Positions 8,052 through 17,034 of a stretch of 61,923 bases of DNA are shown here, piece by piece. The stretch comes from a virus. The position numbers were made by a program, and so were the translations under genes. The stretch covers positions 1 through 61,923 of IMG/VR virus record IMGVR_UViG_3300028284_000458; one strand, written 5' to 3'. The notes under the pieces are model-generated. The model did no database searches. It was not told where the DNA came from and was given only the letters and a program-made list of their open reading frames with translations. Numbering within the stretch: the first letter of the stretch is position 1; each line of letters starts with the position of its first letter.

Positions 8052-8770
8052 AATATTTTTTCTATTTTAATAATATCATCAGGCGTATCTACTGAAACTC
8101 CATCGTATTCTACATTTATACATTTTATACAAATCCCATGTTCAATAAATCGTAACATTTCAACATCTTCTATATTTTCTAATGTTGATTTTCTATACAT
8201 GCCTAATCTATAAAATTCATCCAAATCCTTTTTTAAAAACCCATAAATTGGTACATGTTTATATGCGTTTATAAAATTTTTGTTTTTTGTAGTTGGGATT
8301 GGTGATCTAGATGCAAATAGTAAACTACTATCATCTCCCGTTACTACTTTTACAATATTTGGATTTCTAAATTCATCTTCTTCATATATTTTTGTCTTAC
8401 ATGTTATAGTATATTTATTTAACTTACTATATTCATATAAATTAGATATCACACTTTCTGTAATCATCGGCTCATCACCCTGTACGTTTATTATGTATGT
8501 ATCATCACTAAACTTTTTGGATGCTTCTGCAACTCTATCAGTTCCAGTTAAACAATCACTAGAGGTAAGTATAACATTGTAACCATACTCCATACACATC
8601 TTTTCAATCCGTATATCATCAGTTGCAACATAAACAGATTCTTTACCAAATGAAGATTCACAAGACATACATGTTCTGATTATCATTGGAATTCCGTTTA
8701 ATTTAATTAACGGTTTTCCAGGCAATCTACTTGATTCAAATCTTGCAGGTATAATGATTACCGTATTCAT
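8048..8770 (-). CDS. kdsB: 3-deoxy-manno-octulosonate cytidylyltransferase (KdsB-like)
   Basis: The product joins CMP to KDO or a KDO-like acid. It opens with VIIIPARFESSRLPGKPL, has VATDDIRIE, a TSSDCLTGTDRVAEA segment, and INVQGDEPMI, all diagnostic for KdsB; length 240 fits. I prefer the ATG at 8770 because it starts just before the first strand, as KdsB does, and an AGGGA lies five bases upstream; an ATG at 8785 would add MGREN and overlap the upstream gene by eight bases. KDO is an inner-core LPS sugar, so host substrate would be present in a Gram-negative cell. Related enzymes use 8-amino-KDO, so the exact substrate is not settled. Confidence 0.88.
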   Translation of the reverse strand: MNTVIIIPARFESSRLPGKPLIKLNGIPMIIRTCMSCESSFGKESVYVATDDIRIEKMCMEYGYNVILTSSDCLTGTDRVAEASKKFSDDTYIINVQGDEPMITESVISNLYEYSKLNKYTITCKTKIYEEDEFRNPNIVKVVTGDDSSLLFASRSPIPTTKNKNFINAYKHVPIYGFLKKDLDEFYRLGMYRKSTLENIEDVEMLRFIEHGICIKCINVEYDGVSVDTPDDIIKIEKIL

Positions 8771-8777
8771 ATTTTCC

Positions 8778-9644
8778 CTACCCATACGTTTCCACTAATT
8801 TATCACTAATATAAAATTGTAATTTTTTATTTTTTTTATCTATAATCATTTTTGTTCTATATTCACCAAAATAATCACCCAATTTCATTTCCCATTGTTT
8901 GTTTGATAAATCATCAATAGTAACATAGTTACTCAATTTCTTATATGGAGATTGTACAAATATTGGAACTGCACTACCCAATGATGATAAGAATAACATT
9001 CGGTGAGTACCCCTATCTAACATATAACTTGTACTATTATAACAAATTGGATATATTATTCCATTTTTTTTCATATTAACATATTGCCTTTCATCCAAAT
9101 CAATTCTCCATGCAAATTCTTCATACGTTCTAAAGAAGTTTGTTATTGAAATTTTAGTAGGATATTTTATATCAAAAAGTGCAGATACTTCATCTATCGA
9201 TTCTTTACTTAAATCCGTTTTATCAATCTCTTTCATAAACTCCCTATATATTTCTATATTTGGATTTGAATGTACTGCTTTCTGATATTTATCAAAGAAT
9301 ATACTTGGAATTTCTAAATACATGAAAGAATCCCATGTTTTGTTTAACCCAGTCATATCCATTGATACCACATCTGATTTGGTTACAGTTTCCGTATTAT
9401 CATCATTTCGTATCCAATGGCATTTCGGAGGATATCCCCACCAAAATCCATCATCATCCTTTTCATCAACATCAGAATTAAATGGAACTGTATTAGTTCC
9501 ATCATTTGCTTCTGATTCTAAATTACTTTGTATTCTAAGTTCTGTTTCATTATACAAATCGATAACCTCTTGATATGGTATAATATCAAATGGCTTAAGG
9601 TGTTGAAATACATCAAATAAATATTTTACTTTACTTTTCTTCAT
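8778..9644 (-). CDS. Unknown protein with a possible ParB/sulfiredoxin-like C-terminal motif
   Basis: At 288 residues, soluble, acidic in its first third (DVDEKDDDG). The only motif I can point to is in residues about 205-240: SYMLDRGTHRMLFLSSLGSA followed by VPIFVQ, which resembles the GxHR...LG...VPV core of ParB-like nuclease/sulfiredoxin folds that bind nucleotides. Similar domains turn up in small-molecule modification loci as kinases or nucleases. It lies between an SGNH hydrolase and KdsB in the island. Function is unassigned, and the fold match is weak. Confidence 0.7.
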   Translation of the reverse strand: MKKSKVKYLFDVFQHLKPFDIIPYQEVIDLYNETELRIQSNLESEANDGTNTVPFNSDVDEKDDDGFWWGYPPKCHWIRNDDNTETVTKSDVVSMDMTGLNKTWDSFMYLEIPSIFFDKYQKAVHSNPNIEIYREFMKEIDKTDLSKESIDEVSALFDIKYPTKISITNFFRTYEEFAWRIDLDERQYVNMKKNGIIYPICYNSTSYMLDRGTHRMLFLSSLGSAVPIFVQSPYKKLSNYVTIDDLSNKQWEMKLGDYFGEYRTKMIIDKKNKKLQFYISDKLVETYG

Positions 9645-10425
9645 TTATATATCTATACAATTCATTTGCAAACAATACATGTCCATCTCTACTTGGATGT
9701 GCAGGTGTATTTTTATTTGATTTCCATTCATCTTTTTCAAATAATGATTTATCATTAAATTCATGTAAAAATGATGAAATATTTTTTGAATCAAACTCCC
9801 AATATTTGGTTTTATCTATTAAATCAATTTTATCATATTCTTTAGAATATACCATAGATTCAAATGCATCAATCATTATATAATTTATATTATTATGTTT
9901 TAAATATTTTTGAAGTATCATTATAATATTTTGATTGTACATTGAATAATAATAATCATCATACATATCTGTTATGTAAAACTTTGTATATTCACTCATG
10001 AAAGATTGGATATCGTTATTTTCTGGATCATCTAATTCATCTTTTAAACTTTCTTTGATTTCGATTCTACTATCTGCGATACCGTTTATTCTATCTCTTT
10101 TCTTAAAATTAGAGGGAAAGAACGATGGAGTATCTCGTAACGAAGAAGTAAATGATATTAATACAAAATCATCAGAAGTTATTGATTCGCTGAATACCTT
10201 ATTAAGTATATCAATATTAGAACAACCATTTTCTCCTAAATTTAGATAATCACAATTAAACTTATCTGCTAGAAATTTTGTGAAAGAATTATTTATTCTA
10301 AATTTTCTCTGATGTTTTCTAGATTCTGCTTTATCCTCATGATTATCAAATATTTGTTGTTCGTGTTCTCTATCAGTTCCCAATCCTGCTGTAAAACTAT
10401 CTCCAAATGATACTATTCTTTTCAT
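9631..10425 (-). CDS. SGNH/GDSL-type esterase or acetyltransferase-like hydrolase
   Basis: The N-terminus MKRIVSFGDSFTAG carries the block I GDS motif with Ser10 as the likely nucleophile; LGENGCSN near residue 80 is the block III Gly/Asn; and HPSRDGHVLFA near the end supplies the catalytic Asp and His (DxxH). These blocks define SGNH hydrolases, which remove or transfer acyl groups on sugars and lipids. Length 264 fits. It starts with an ATGA overlap on the exostosin-like gene. It is the first of three SGNH-like genes in the island. O-deacetylation or O-acetylation of the glycan is inferred. Confidence 0.8.
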   Translation of the reverse strand: MKRIVSFGDSFTAGLGTDREHEQQIFDNHEDKAESRKHQRKFRINNSFTKFLADKFNCDYLNLGENGCSNIDILNKVFSESITSDDFVLISFTSSLRDTPSFFPSNFKKRDRINGIADSRIEIKESLKDELDDPENNDIQSFMSEYTKFYITDMYDDYYYSMYNQNIIMILQKYLKHNNINYIMIDAFESMVYSKEYDKIDLIDKTKYWEFDSKNISSFLHEFNDKSLFEKDEWKSNKNTPAHPSRDGHVLFANELYRYINEEK

Positions 10426-11270
10426 ATTTCTAAATATTTTACAAAATTATCAAAATCTAATAAATTATAATTAGACCAATCAGCTGAATCATACACTCCA
10501 TCTAAATCAGATAATTTAAACACGTTCCAATCATCTACTAGTACTATAGGAAATAATTTAGCAAAATGCTCAGTAACTACGTTTCTATGACATATTGGAA
10601 TTATTTTAAGATATAAACACTCCCACATCCTATGACAATCTATTCCGTTTCCTTCTGGACTTAAACAGAATTTGTATCTAGCTAAATCTTTAACGTACTC
10701 TTTAAACTTTAACCTTTTACTTTCAGTTAAATTTAACCTAACTCCTGCAGCATAACATAATGGTCTCCAGTATTTTCTCTGTCCTCCTATAATTTCAAAG
10801 TTAAAATACACCAATTCTGTTTTAGGTATATCGTTACCAATTACTGAATTGAAGTAATCCAAATCTCCCCACTCCCATCTACTATTAGCTAATCCTATAG
10901 GAATAGGAATTAATCTCTCATGAGTAGTATTTACATTTTGACTATATATTTTTTTAATATTGGGTATATCAAAAAGGATTTTATGAGCTTCATTAAAAGA
11001 ATCATCAGACTGATGAAGTATTAAATCAAAAGGGTTTTTGAATTTTTTAAGTTTATCAATGAACTCACTTTCAAGCAATTTAGGTTTAAATCTATTCAAA
11101 AGAGAACTATTTGCGTATACTAAAGAAGGGTTATTATAATTCTCAAAATCAAATTCATCGATATCCAACCATAAACTATCTACATTACTACTTTCGAAAG
11201 TTGTATGTTCTTTTTTACTAATCCCTACATGACAAATATCTTGCCATTTTTCTCCTGATATTATATTCAT
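10422..11270 (-). CDS. Exostosin-like (GT47-type) glycosyltransferase
   Basis: A 282-residue protein whose C-terminal third contains ARYKFCLSPEGNGIDCHRMWE followed by LKIIPI, the conserved exostosin motif (the Glu and His of the acceptor-binding GT-B domain). The same segment is seen in GT47-like proteins encoded by algae, large viruses and some phages. The N-terminal half is degenerate. Expected role: addition of a sugar from a nucleotide donor, with UDP-glucuronate one candidate because a UDP-sugar dehydrogenase is next to it. It shares ATGA overlaps on both sides. Confidence 0.7.
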   Translation of the reverse strand: MNIISGEKWQDICHVGISKKEHTTFESSNVDSLWLDIDEFDFENYNNPSLVYANSSLLNRFKPKLLESEFIDKLKKFKNPFDLILHQSDDSFNEAHKILFDIPNIKKIYSQNVNTTHERLIPIPIGLANSRWEWGDLDYFNSVIGNDIPKTELVYFNFEIIGGQRKYWRPLCYAAGVRLNLTESKRLKFKEYVKDLARYKFCLSPEGNGIDCHRMWECLYLKIIPICHRNVVTEHFAKLFPIVLVDDWNVFKLSDLDGVYDSADWSNYNLLDFDNFVKYLEI

Positions 11271-12040
11271 TTTTGAATTCTTTTATTTTCATCTATAATA
11301 AACTTAAAAATATTTAGATTCAATTTTTCTTTTTCTACAAATGATGATAGGGCGGATACATCCTTTGGTAAACACGAACCACCAAATCCCTTAAACTCTT
11401 TACTATAACCCAAATATTCATCTTCACCTACGTTTTCTAATAAAAATGCATTTAGTACTTGATTATAATCTACACCTAAATGGTTACTAAGTTCTCCATA
11501 TGTAGTTGAAAAGATAGTTCTTAAAGCTTTATAAGAATTAGAATAATATTTAGCGAGTTCTGATTCTGATGGTTTTACTTGTGTAACTGTTTTAGGATAA
11601 TGTCCATGAGAATTAACTACATCTAAATATGCTGATTTATGAGTAGTTCCTACGATAAGTACATTGTGGTTTTCTGTAAAATCCTCATACCCACATCGTT
11701 CTCTTAAAAATTCAGGTACATGGGCTAACTTTAAATCACTATACTCATCTTGTAGTTTTGCAGTAGTACCTGGTTGTGTTGTAGATTTAATGGCTACTGT
11801 TCCTTTATATTCATACTCTGATAATTTCCTTACTATTTGTTCTACTATTGAAACATCACACGAACCATCTTTATTTTGTTTTGTAGGAACACATATATAA
11901 ATTATATCACTACTTAGAGTACCCTCTAATGAAGATTCAGTTATTTTAATATCATAAACATATACCGAATGATTTAGTTTCTTAAATGCTTTTGTAATTG
12001 CAGTACCAACCATTCCATAACCTATAACCCCTACATTCAT
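11267..12040 (-). CDS. UDP-glucose/GDP-mannose dehydrogenase family, short form
   Basis: MNVGVIGYGMVGTA is the N-terminal Rossmann NAD motif (GxGxxG), and KEFKGFGGSCLPKDV near residue 225 carries the catalytic cysteine of nucleotide-sugar dehydrogenases (UDP-glucose to UDP-glucuronate, or GDP-mannose to GDP-mannuronate). VPEFLRERC around residue 105 is also family-typical. At 257 residues it ends after the central domain; the C-terminal UDP-binding domain of the usual 400-plus-residue enzymes is absent. No frameshift remnant follows: the stop overlaps the next start. It may be a natural short version or partly inactive. Confidence 0.82.
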   Translation of the reverse strand: MNVGVIGYGMVGTAITKAFKKLNHSVYVYDIKITESSLEGTLSSDIIYICVPTKQNKDGSCDVSIVEQIVRKLSEYEYKGTVAIKSTTQPGTTAKLQDEYSDLKLAHVPEFLRERCGYEDFTENHNVLIVGTTHKSAYLDVVNSHGHYPKTVTQVKPSESELAKYYSNSYKALRTIFSTTYGELSNHLGVDYNQVLNAFLLENVGEDEYLGYSKEFKGFGGSCLPKDVSALSSFVEKEKLNLNIFKFIIDENKRIQK

Positions 12041-12987
12041 ATAACCTTTTTTAAGTAATCAGATATTTTTTCATACGCATTGAATTCGTATGTTTTTCTT
12101 TTATATAAATATATATCTACCAAATTTTGAATATTTTTTAATGAGAATTCATCACTAATATCATGTGAGATCCCAAGTCCCATTTTTTCTATTAACTTTG
12201 CAGTTTCTATTATCTCAGATGAATCTGATTTATCATAAACACAGATTGGAAATGTGCCATTTTCTATACAATGAGTTAACATTCCAATTCCAGGTCTGAT
12301 TACAAATATTGAATCGTTATCACTATCACGTAAATCATTGGAAATCAGATAGTTATCTTTATATTTTTTAGAAATTTTATTAAAAAAGTTTGTATAGTTG
12401 TCCAAGTATGATAAACTTGGTTTTACAATTACAATTTTTTTAAAATTATTAGTTGGTTTTATTATCTTATATTCACACCCCCATCCAAATTGTATTTTAT
12501 TTGAATGTTTTCGTAATGTACCAGTTTCTACATACTTGTTGGTAATTATTCTTGGTGTGTTTTCTTGAATTAAATTAGAATCAAACGTACTTAATTCATT
12601 TGTACCGAATTTATTGAAATACACATCATGCCATAAAAAAGAACCCATTAAAATTATATCTTTTCTATGAAGTAAAAGCCCTGCTACATTATCACTCACA
12701 ACAACATCATAATCAAACAAATGAGTTTTGTTTTCATTTATCCAATCCATGTATTGTTTAAAATAAATTTTATTATTTTCAAGTACTTTATCCCATCTTA
12801 TATTTTCAATATTATAAAATTTAAAACTTATAGGAAGTTCGGATATTTCTTTATTAAATTTATCGTATTGATATTTTTCACAGAATATAGTTACATGAAA
12901 GTCTTCTAATAAATTCTTAGAAACTTCTACAACTCTTTTTAAGTGACCGTATCCATTTGAACATGTAAAAAATGCTATTGTTTTCAT
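12037..12987 (-). CDS. GT-B glycosyltransferase (MurG/GT1-like)
   Basis: The N-terminus IAFFTCSNGYGHLKRVVEVSKNL matches the Gly-rich acceptor loop (GxGHxxR) of GT-B enzymes such as MurG and GT1 glycosyltransferases. The C-terminal part (IFVIRPGIGMLTHCIENGTFPICVYD) has the donor-binding RPGxG...E region. Length 316 fits a compact GT-B enzyme. It directly follows the sulfotransferase-like gene with a TAATG overlap. Donor and acceptor are unknown. Confidence 0.72.
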   Translation of the reverse strand: MKTIAFFTCSNGYGHLKRVVEVSKNLLEDFHVTIFCEKYQYDKFNKEISELPISFKFYNIENIRWDKVLENNKIYFKQYMDWINENKTHLFDYDVVVSDNVAGLLLHRKDIILMGSFLWHDVYFNKFGTNELSTFDSNLIQENTPRIITNKYVETGTLRKHSNKIQFGWGCEYKIIKPTNNFKKIVIVKPSLSYLDNYTNFFNKISKKYKDNYLISNDLRDSDNDSIFVIRPGIGMLTHCIENGTFPICVYDKSDSSEIIETAKLIEKMGLGISHDISDEFSLKNIQNLVDIYLYKRKTYEFNAYEKISDYLKKVI

Positions 12988-13763
12988 TATAGTTTATCAA
13001 TATTCCAAACCTTCATCATTTCACCAACAACTGGCTCATAATAATCAACATAGTTTTTAGAATGATATCTAGTCTTTACTATTGTTTTGATAAGTTTATC
13101 AATCAAATTAGAATCAGATGAGTCTTTAAAATATTTATCTTTAAACTGAATCATTTTTTCTTTAGATTCAAATTCTTCATAATAAACATGTGTTAGCTGA
13201 TGTTCCTTTTGTATGGTGTGTATCATCTGTATTTCATATGTAAAGATACGTAATATGGTGTTCATCCATTCAATTGAAGGAGATACTTCTATAGGTAAAT
13301 GTGTTCCTAAGTATATATGTTCTGCTTCTATCTTATTTAACATCTTATCGTGGAATATTTTCATATTTTCAGGCGTCTGTGATTCCACATCTACAAACAA
13401 TCCCTCGTTTATTAAATGTTGCCACAATGGAAGTGATAATAAAACATTTTCTTTATTTTTACGTTCTAACATTATGATATTATATTCTTTTTTTAATTTT
13501 TCAAACCGATTGGTAGAGTATAAAAATGATATAACAACAGGATTGTTTAATAAAATAATATCGTAAATTCCATCCTCGTGTAATACTTGTGATTCAAATT
13601 GTTCTATTAAATTATTTTGTGTTTCATCAAAATTAATTTCTCCAATATAGTTATGTGGAAATTCCTCACCAATTGCACTTAATATAATACTTTTTAATTG
13701 TGTACCACCGGATCTATAATGTGATAGTATTATAGTTCCTTTTTTGCTTTTATCTATTATCAT
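12987..13763 (-). CDS. Sulfotransferase-like P-loop protein
   Basis: The N-terminus IILSHYRSGGTQLKSII looks like the 5'-phosphosulfate loop (xxxRSGTTLL) that binds PAPS in sulfotransferases, and NIIMLERKNKENVLLSL fits the 3'-phosphate-binding Arg/Ser segment. VYYEEFESKE resembles the common YEDL motif. At 258 residues the size is right. It lies between two glycosyltransferase genes, separated from one by three bases. Sulfation of the glycan from PAPS is the likely role, but the loop is degenerate and other P-loop kinases are possible. Confidence 0.55.
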   Translation of the reverse strand: MIIDKSKKGTIILSHYRSGGTQLKSIILSAIGEEFPHNYIGEINFDETQNNLIEQFESQVLHEDGIYDIILLNNPVVISFLYSTNRFEKLKKEYNIIMLERKNKENVLLSLPLWQHLINEGLFVDVESQTPENMKIFHDKMLNKIEAEHIYLGTHLPIEVSPSIEWMNTILRIFTYEIQMIHTIQKEHQLTHVYYEEFESKEKMIQFKDKYFKDSSDSNLIDKLIKTIVKTRYHSKNYVDYYEPVVGEMMKVWNIDKL

Positions 13764-13766
13764 AAT

Positions 13767-14597
13767 TTAAATTAATTTTGGTTGATACCATTCTCTAAAA
13801 TATTTATCCATAGCTCTGTATCCCTTTGGCGTTAGTAAATCTAAATCAGTAGGACATCCATCTTTTATTAATGTTTCAAGATAATCAACTCCAACTTCAG
13901 TTGTTATTCCATAATCACGACAATACTCACCTATCAGAACACCTGGTCCCATGATATCATAATTTTTATAATTTGGTATTTTTTTATTTATTTTTTGTTG
14001 TCTATAAAAATACATGTTTATCATTAAATCCATGGTATATGAGTTTGATAAAAATACACAATCGTTTATATTAAACATATCAAATTCATGAGGCATATGA
14101 CCACCATGTGTAGTGAATAGTTTATTATTAGAATATATTTCTTTAAAATATTGGTATGATGCAGAATTAGTTTTTTCTTGTTCTATCACAGGCCATGATG
14201 GTCCATTATGAGGATTAAAAATAACATCAGGTCTAGATTTGATAACTATATCATATTCAAAACCATTTTCTAGTTCATATTCACGTTTTAATAATATAGA
14301 TTGTGAAAATCCATAAAACAAGGAGCTCCAATGGTCGTTTCCATTAAAAAAATGTTGTTTTTTAGAATCTAATATTGATTTTTTAGGTTTGTAAGTTTGA
14401 ATAAATCTATCATATTCTTCTCTATTTATATCTCTATTTACATAATCAGCGCTGATATGTGTTCTATCACCACTATAATCCCATGTGTGTGTGAAGTAAT
14501 CTATTTCATGTCCACCATACGACCAATGATTTATTTGATTGGAGTAGGCGAGTTCCCAGTTACGTAACTGGCCACTTAAACAAACTGCTATTCTCAT
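13767..14597 (-). CDS. Glycosyltransferase-like protein (RIAVCLSGQLR type)
   Basis: It begins MRIAVCLSGQLRNWE and contains FEYDIVIKSRPDVIF, where the R-x-D-V-I strand end resembles the DxD-type metal motif of GT-A enzymes. Proteins with the same opening occur in large viruses and marine phages and are usually annotated as glycosyltransferases, though I know of no characterised member. 276 residues, soluble. The ATG overlaps the upstream gene by 38 bases, a long overlap for this region, yet the next start would cut away the first strand. Function by family resemblance only. Confidence 0.6.
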   Translation of the reverse strand: MRIAVCLSGQLRNWELAYSNQINHWSYGGHEIDYFTHTWDYSGDRTHISADYVNRDINREEYDRFIQTYKPKKSILDSKKQHFFNGNDHWSSLFYGFSQSILLKREYELENGFEYDIVIKSRPDVIFNPHNGPSWPVIEQEKTNSASYQYFKEIYSNNKLFTTHGGHMPHEFDMFNINDCVFLSNSYTMDLMINMYFYRQQKINKKIPNYKNYDIMGPGVLIGEYCRDYGITTEVGVDYLETLIKDGCPTDLDLLTPKGYRAMDKYFREWYQPKLI

Positions 14598-15021
14598 TGT
14601 TAAAAGTTTTTAATTCAATTCTATGACTGATACAATCACCATAGATATTATTATTAGTTCTACTAGAATTTGCAGCTATTGCAAATACAAATGAATTACA
14701 ATACATAATATCTTCATTAAGATAACATTCACTACTGTGGCCACTATGGTTTATTTCTTGAGTAAATAGTACATTGTAGGTTACATCGATATTATTAAAA
14801 TATTTTGTGAATATCAACTCTTTTAAATTTTTAAACAATGATATATTGTTTAATATTAAGTGACCTGTGTAAAATTCATCATTATCTAATTCATGTTTTT
14901 TAATTTTAGTATAACATTCTTCAATTGTACCAACGTATAAATCAACATGAGGTGGAAACGAATAATTTAGTTCTTCTGAAATTATTAATGATATTTTTCC
15001 GTTGTAAAAATTAGTGTTCAT
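14560..15021 (-). CDS. Unknown protein, 153 aa
   Basis: No family recognised. The protein is predicted alpha/beta with several Asn and Tyr residues and a CYLNEDIMYCNSF segment with paired cysteines. It has no signal peptide or membrane helix. It overlaps its upstream neighbour by 11 bases and its downstream neighbour by 38, the longest overlap in the island, so translation of the three genes is probably coupled. Role unknown. Confidence 0.65.
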   Translation of the reverse strand: MNTNFYNGKISLIISEELNYSFPPHVDLYVGTIEECYTKIKKHELDNDEFYTGHLILNNISLFKNLKELIFTKYFNNIDVTYNVLFTQEINHSGHSSECYLNEDIMYCNSFVFAIAANSSRTNNNIYGDCISHRIELKTFNNENSSLFKWPVT

Positions 15022-16300
15022 TAAGTATTTTTTTAATTAAATTATCCTTTATATTATAATTATTAATTAAATCAGAATTATGTTGTAATACCTCTTTCAT
15101 ATCTACAATCATATTAAACACGTTTTCAATAGGCATTTTTGAAATCTTAGTTGATATATCCATTACCATTTTAAGTCTTTTATATCCATTTATTTCATTA
15201 TCATATGATTCATCCCACCATTTTGAAAATGTTTTAAACCCATTTTTCTTCATTTGTTTTAAATGTTGATATGGTCCAAATTGAATTACAGGATGTCCAC
15301 AAAACATTGGATTATATGTAGAACTATGTAAATGACATGCATTTTCTTGAAATGGAAATGCACACATTACCAAACTTATAAGAGAGTTCTTATAATGTAT
15401 TGGGTCAAATGGTAAATCTGCATTAAACATACCTACTTCATGACCAGGATCACCAACATTTGTTTCATCTGTAACATCTATGTGAAATGGTGTCTTTGAA
15501 CGTAGTGAGTTTATATTATCGGTTGTTGTTAAATTCTCAAAAATACTAGCGGCTACTGTGTGTTCACCCATATCTTGGAATTGTGGAAAACTTACTAAAC
15601 TATTTTCTAATATATTGTTCTTATTCATGTGTAACATAAATAAATTACGTTCCCATCTATCGGTTCTGTTAACCTTTAAAAAATGTTTTATATTATGTAA
15701 GTTATCCTTTTTATATTTTAATTCATCTTCCATGATTATACTATCAGGTAAACATGGTATTTTTTTTAATCGTTGAATATCATGGACATTGTACATAAAT
15801 GAAAATAGGTTTATATATTTTCTAATATTATTACTACTCTTCCATTTTTCATGAGTTGATTCTGCTAATAAATTGTTAGTTACAAAATATAATTTATCTG
15901 CTGGTAGATTTAACTCATCAATTGATTTATATATTATATTTAAAAACTGATTATATGGTGCACCTTCCATTGTATCATCAAACACTAATTTACCATATCC
16001 ATTACGAACATTATCTAATATGATTTTTGGAATTTTATTTATATGCTTAGCCCATAAATTTGTATTATGATGAACACATACAAAATATATAAATGGTTCT
16101 TTAAAATCAAATTCTTTCACATGTACTGCATCTGTACCGAATGTATTAGGCAAACTTGAATGTGAAAACAATGGTCTATTTATCAAAATTCCCCTATTAT
16201 CAAGTTCTTTAATTTCACTCACATCATCATATAACTTTAAAATAGATTCAGAGGCATCATGCATACTACATTGATTAAATGCATCAATTACGTGTTTCAT
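15011..16300 (-). CDS. Glycosyltransferase-like protein, 429 aa
   Basis: The middle FLKVNRTDRWERNLFMLHM and the late stretch CHLHSSTYNPMFCGHPVIQFG, then LKQMKKNGFKTFSKWWDESYD, match a pattern I associate with uncharacterised glycosyltransferase-like phage and bacterial proteins (KNRxPRxHR ... TYKPIxxxxPFIxxG ... GFKTFxxxxDESYD). This arrangement recalls GT-B folds such as fucosyltransferases. The N-terminal half is not recognised. It starts with ATGA overlapping the SGNH gene upstream. A role in sugar transfer is inferred from this pattern and the neighbours. Confidence 0.6.
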   Translation of the reverse strand: MKHVIDAFNQCSMHDASESILKLYDDVSEIKELDNRGILINRPLFSHSSLPNTFGTDAVHVKEFDFKEPFIYFVCVHHNTNLWAKHINKIPKIILDNVRNGYGKLVFDDTMEGAPYNQFLNIIYKSIDELNLPADKLYFVTNNLLAESTHEKWKSSNNIRKYINLFSFMYNVHDIQRLKKIPCLPDSIIMEDELKYKKDNLHNIKHFLKVNRTDRWERNLFMLHMNKNNILENSLVSFPQFQDMGEHTVAASIFENLTTTDNINSLRSKTPFHIDVTDETNVGDPGHEVGMFNADLPFDPIHYKNSLISLVMCAFPFQENACHLHSSTYNPMFCGHPVIQFGPYQHLKQMKKNGFKTFSKWWDESYDNEINGYKRLKMVMDISTKISKMPIENVFNMIVDMKEVLQHNSDLINNYNIKDNLIKKILNEH

Positions 16301-17034
16301 AGTAGTTTATGTATTTTATTTGCAATTAATTTACATTGTTCTATGTTCGGATGACTTGTATAATCAATTTCATCCTCTGGAATAAAAATCTCTATAATAT
16401 TAGAATAATCAATTTTATTTATTAATCCTTCTAAATCATTAAAATATGTTTTACTCTGTATTGTACCTTTCCAAACTATGAATTTATAATCAAATCCTTC
16501 AGTTTTTAGAAATGATTGTAAAGATATAATATTTACTAAATGATTAATCATTTGATCCTTTTCTAAGTTTTTATCTAATTTTATTAAAGATTCATAATAT
16601 TTAGAATAATGATAAAGTGGTAGTTGGTATTCCTCTTTTTTATATAATTCATCTATTTGAATACGTGATAACTTATCTAGGTGGTTGTATGGTGATTTGG
16701 CTCTTCTCCATGAACCAATTTTAGAATTAAATTCACCCATTTTTCTACCGATATCAGCAGGTGTGATGTTAACTGTCATTCCATCAATTAGAAAACCATA
16801 ACGTGGTGGCCATGTTAATCCAATAATTACCAAAGTAGATGATGCATCAAACTTAGATAAATGACTTATACTATTTAATTTTATATTATCTAATGATTGC
16901 CCGTTTGCTGCTAAACTATTCATAGGTACTCCAAGTAAATTCGATAACAATACTGGCCAAGTATTTTCATCTAATAGTTCATGCCCTGCCGTATAACTAC
17001 ATCCGTTTACATATATGTTTTTATATTCTTTCAT
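16297..17034 (-). CDS. SGNH-hydrolase-like protein
   Basis: Near the N-terminus YVNGCSYTAGHELL is a block I variant (G-C-S in place of GDS), with AANGQSLDNI supplying the Asn-containing block III. A typical C-terminal DxxH is not clear; the late SHPNIEQCKLIANKIHKLL has a His in about the right place. The start at 17034 is chosen because it makes an ATGA overlap with the upstream gene; an alternative start would add nine residues. 245 residues. It is a paralogue-like neighbour of the next SGNH gene. Likely an acyl esterase or transferase acting on glycans; activity is not certain. Confidence 0.65.
   Translation of the reverse strand: MKEYKNIYVNGCSYTAGHELLDENTWPVLLSNLLGVPMNSLAANGQSLDNIKLNSISHLSKFDASSTLVIIGLTWPPRYGFLIDGMTVNITPADIGRKMGEFNSKIGSWRRAKSPYNHLDKLSRIQIDELYKKEEYQLPLYHYSKYYESLIKLDKNLEKDQMINHLVNIISLQSFLKTEGFDYKFIVWKGTIQSKTYFNDLEGLINKIDYSNIIEIFIPEDEIDYTSHPNIEQCKLIANKIHKLL

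Noticed and set aside
8048-8785. KdsB start at 8785
   Set aside because: Possible, but it adds five residues without family support and the ATG at 8770 has a better upstream purine run.
12103-12112. Copy of the late-promoter motif inside a glycosyltransferase gene
   Set aside because: It encodes part of an ordinary Leu-Tyr-Lys stretch and has no gene start after it; likely chance in AT-rich DNA.
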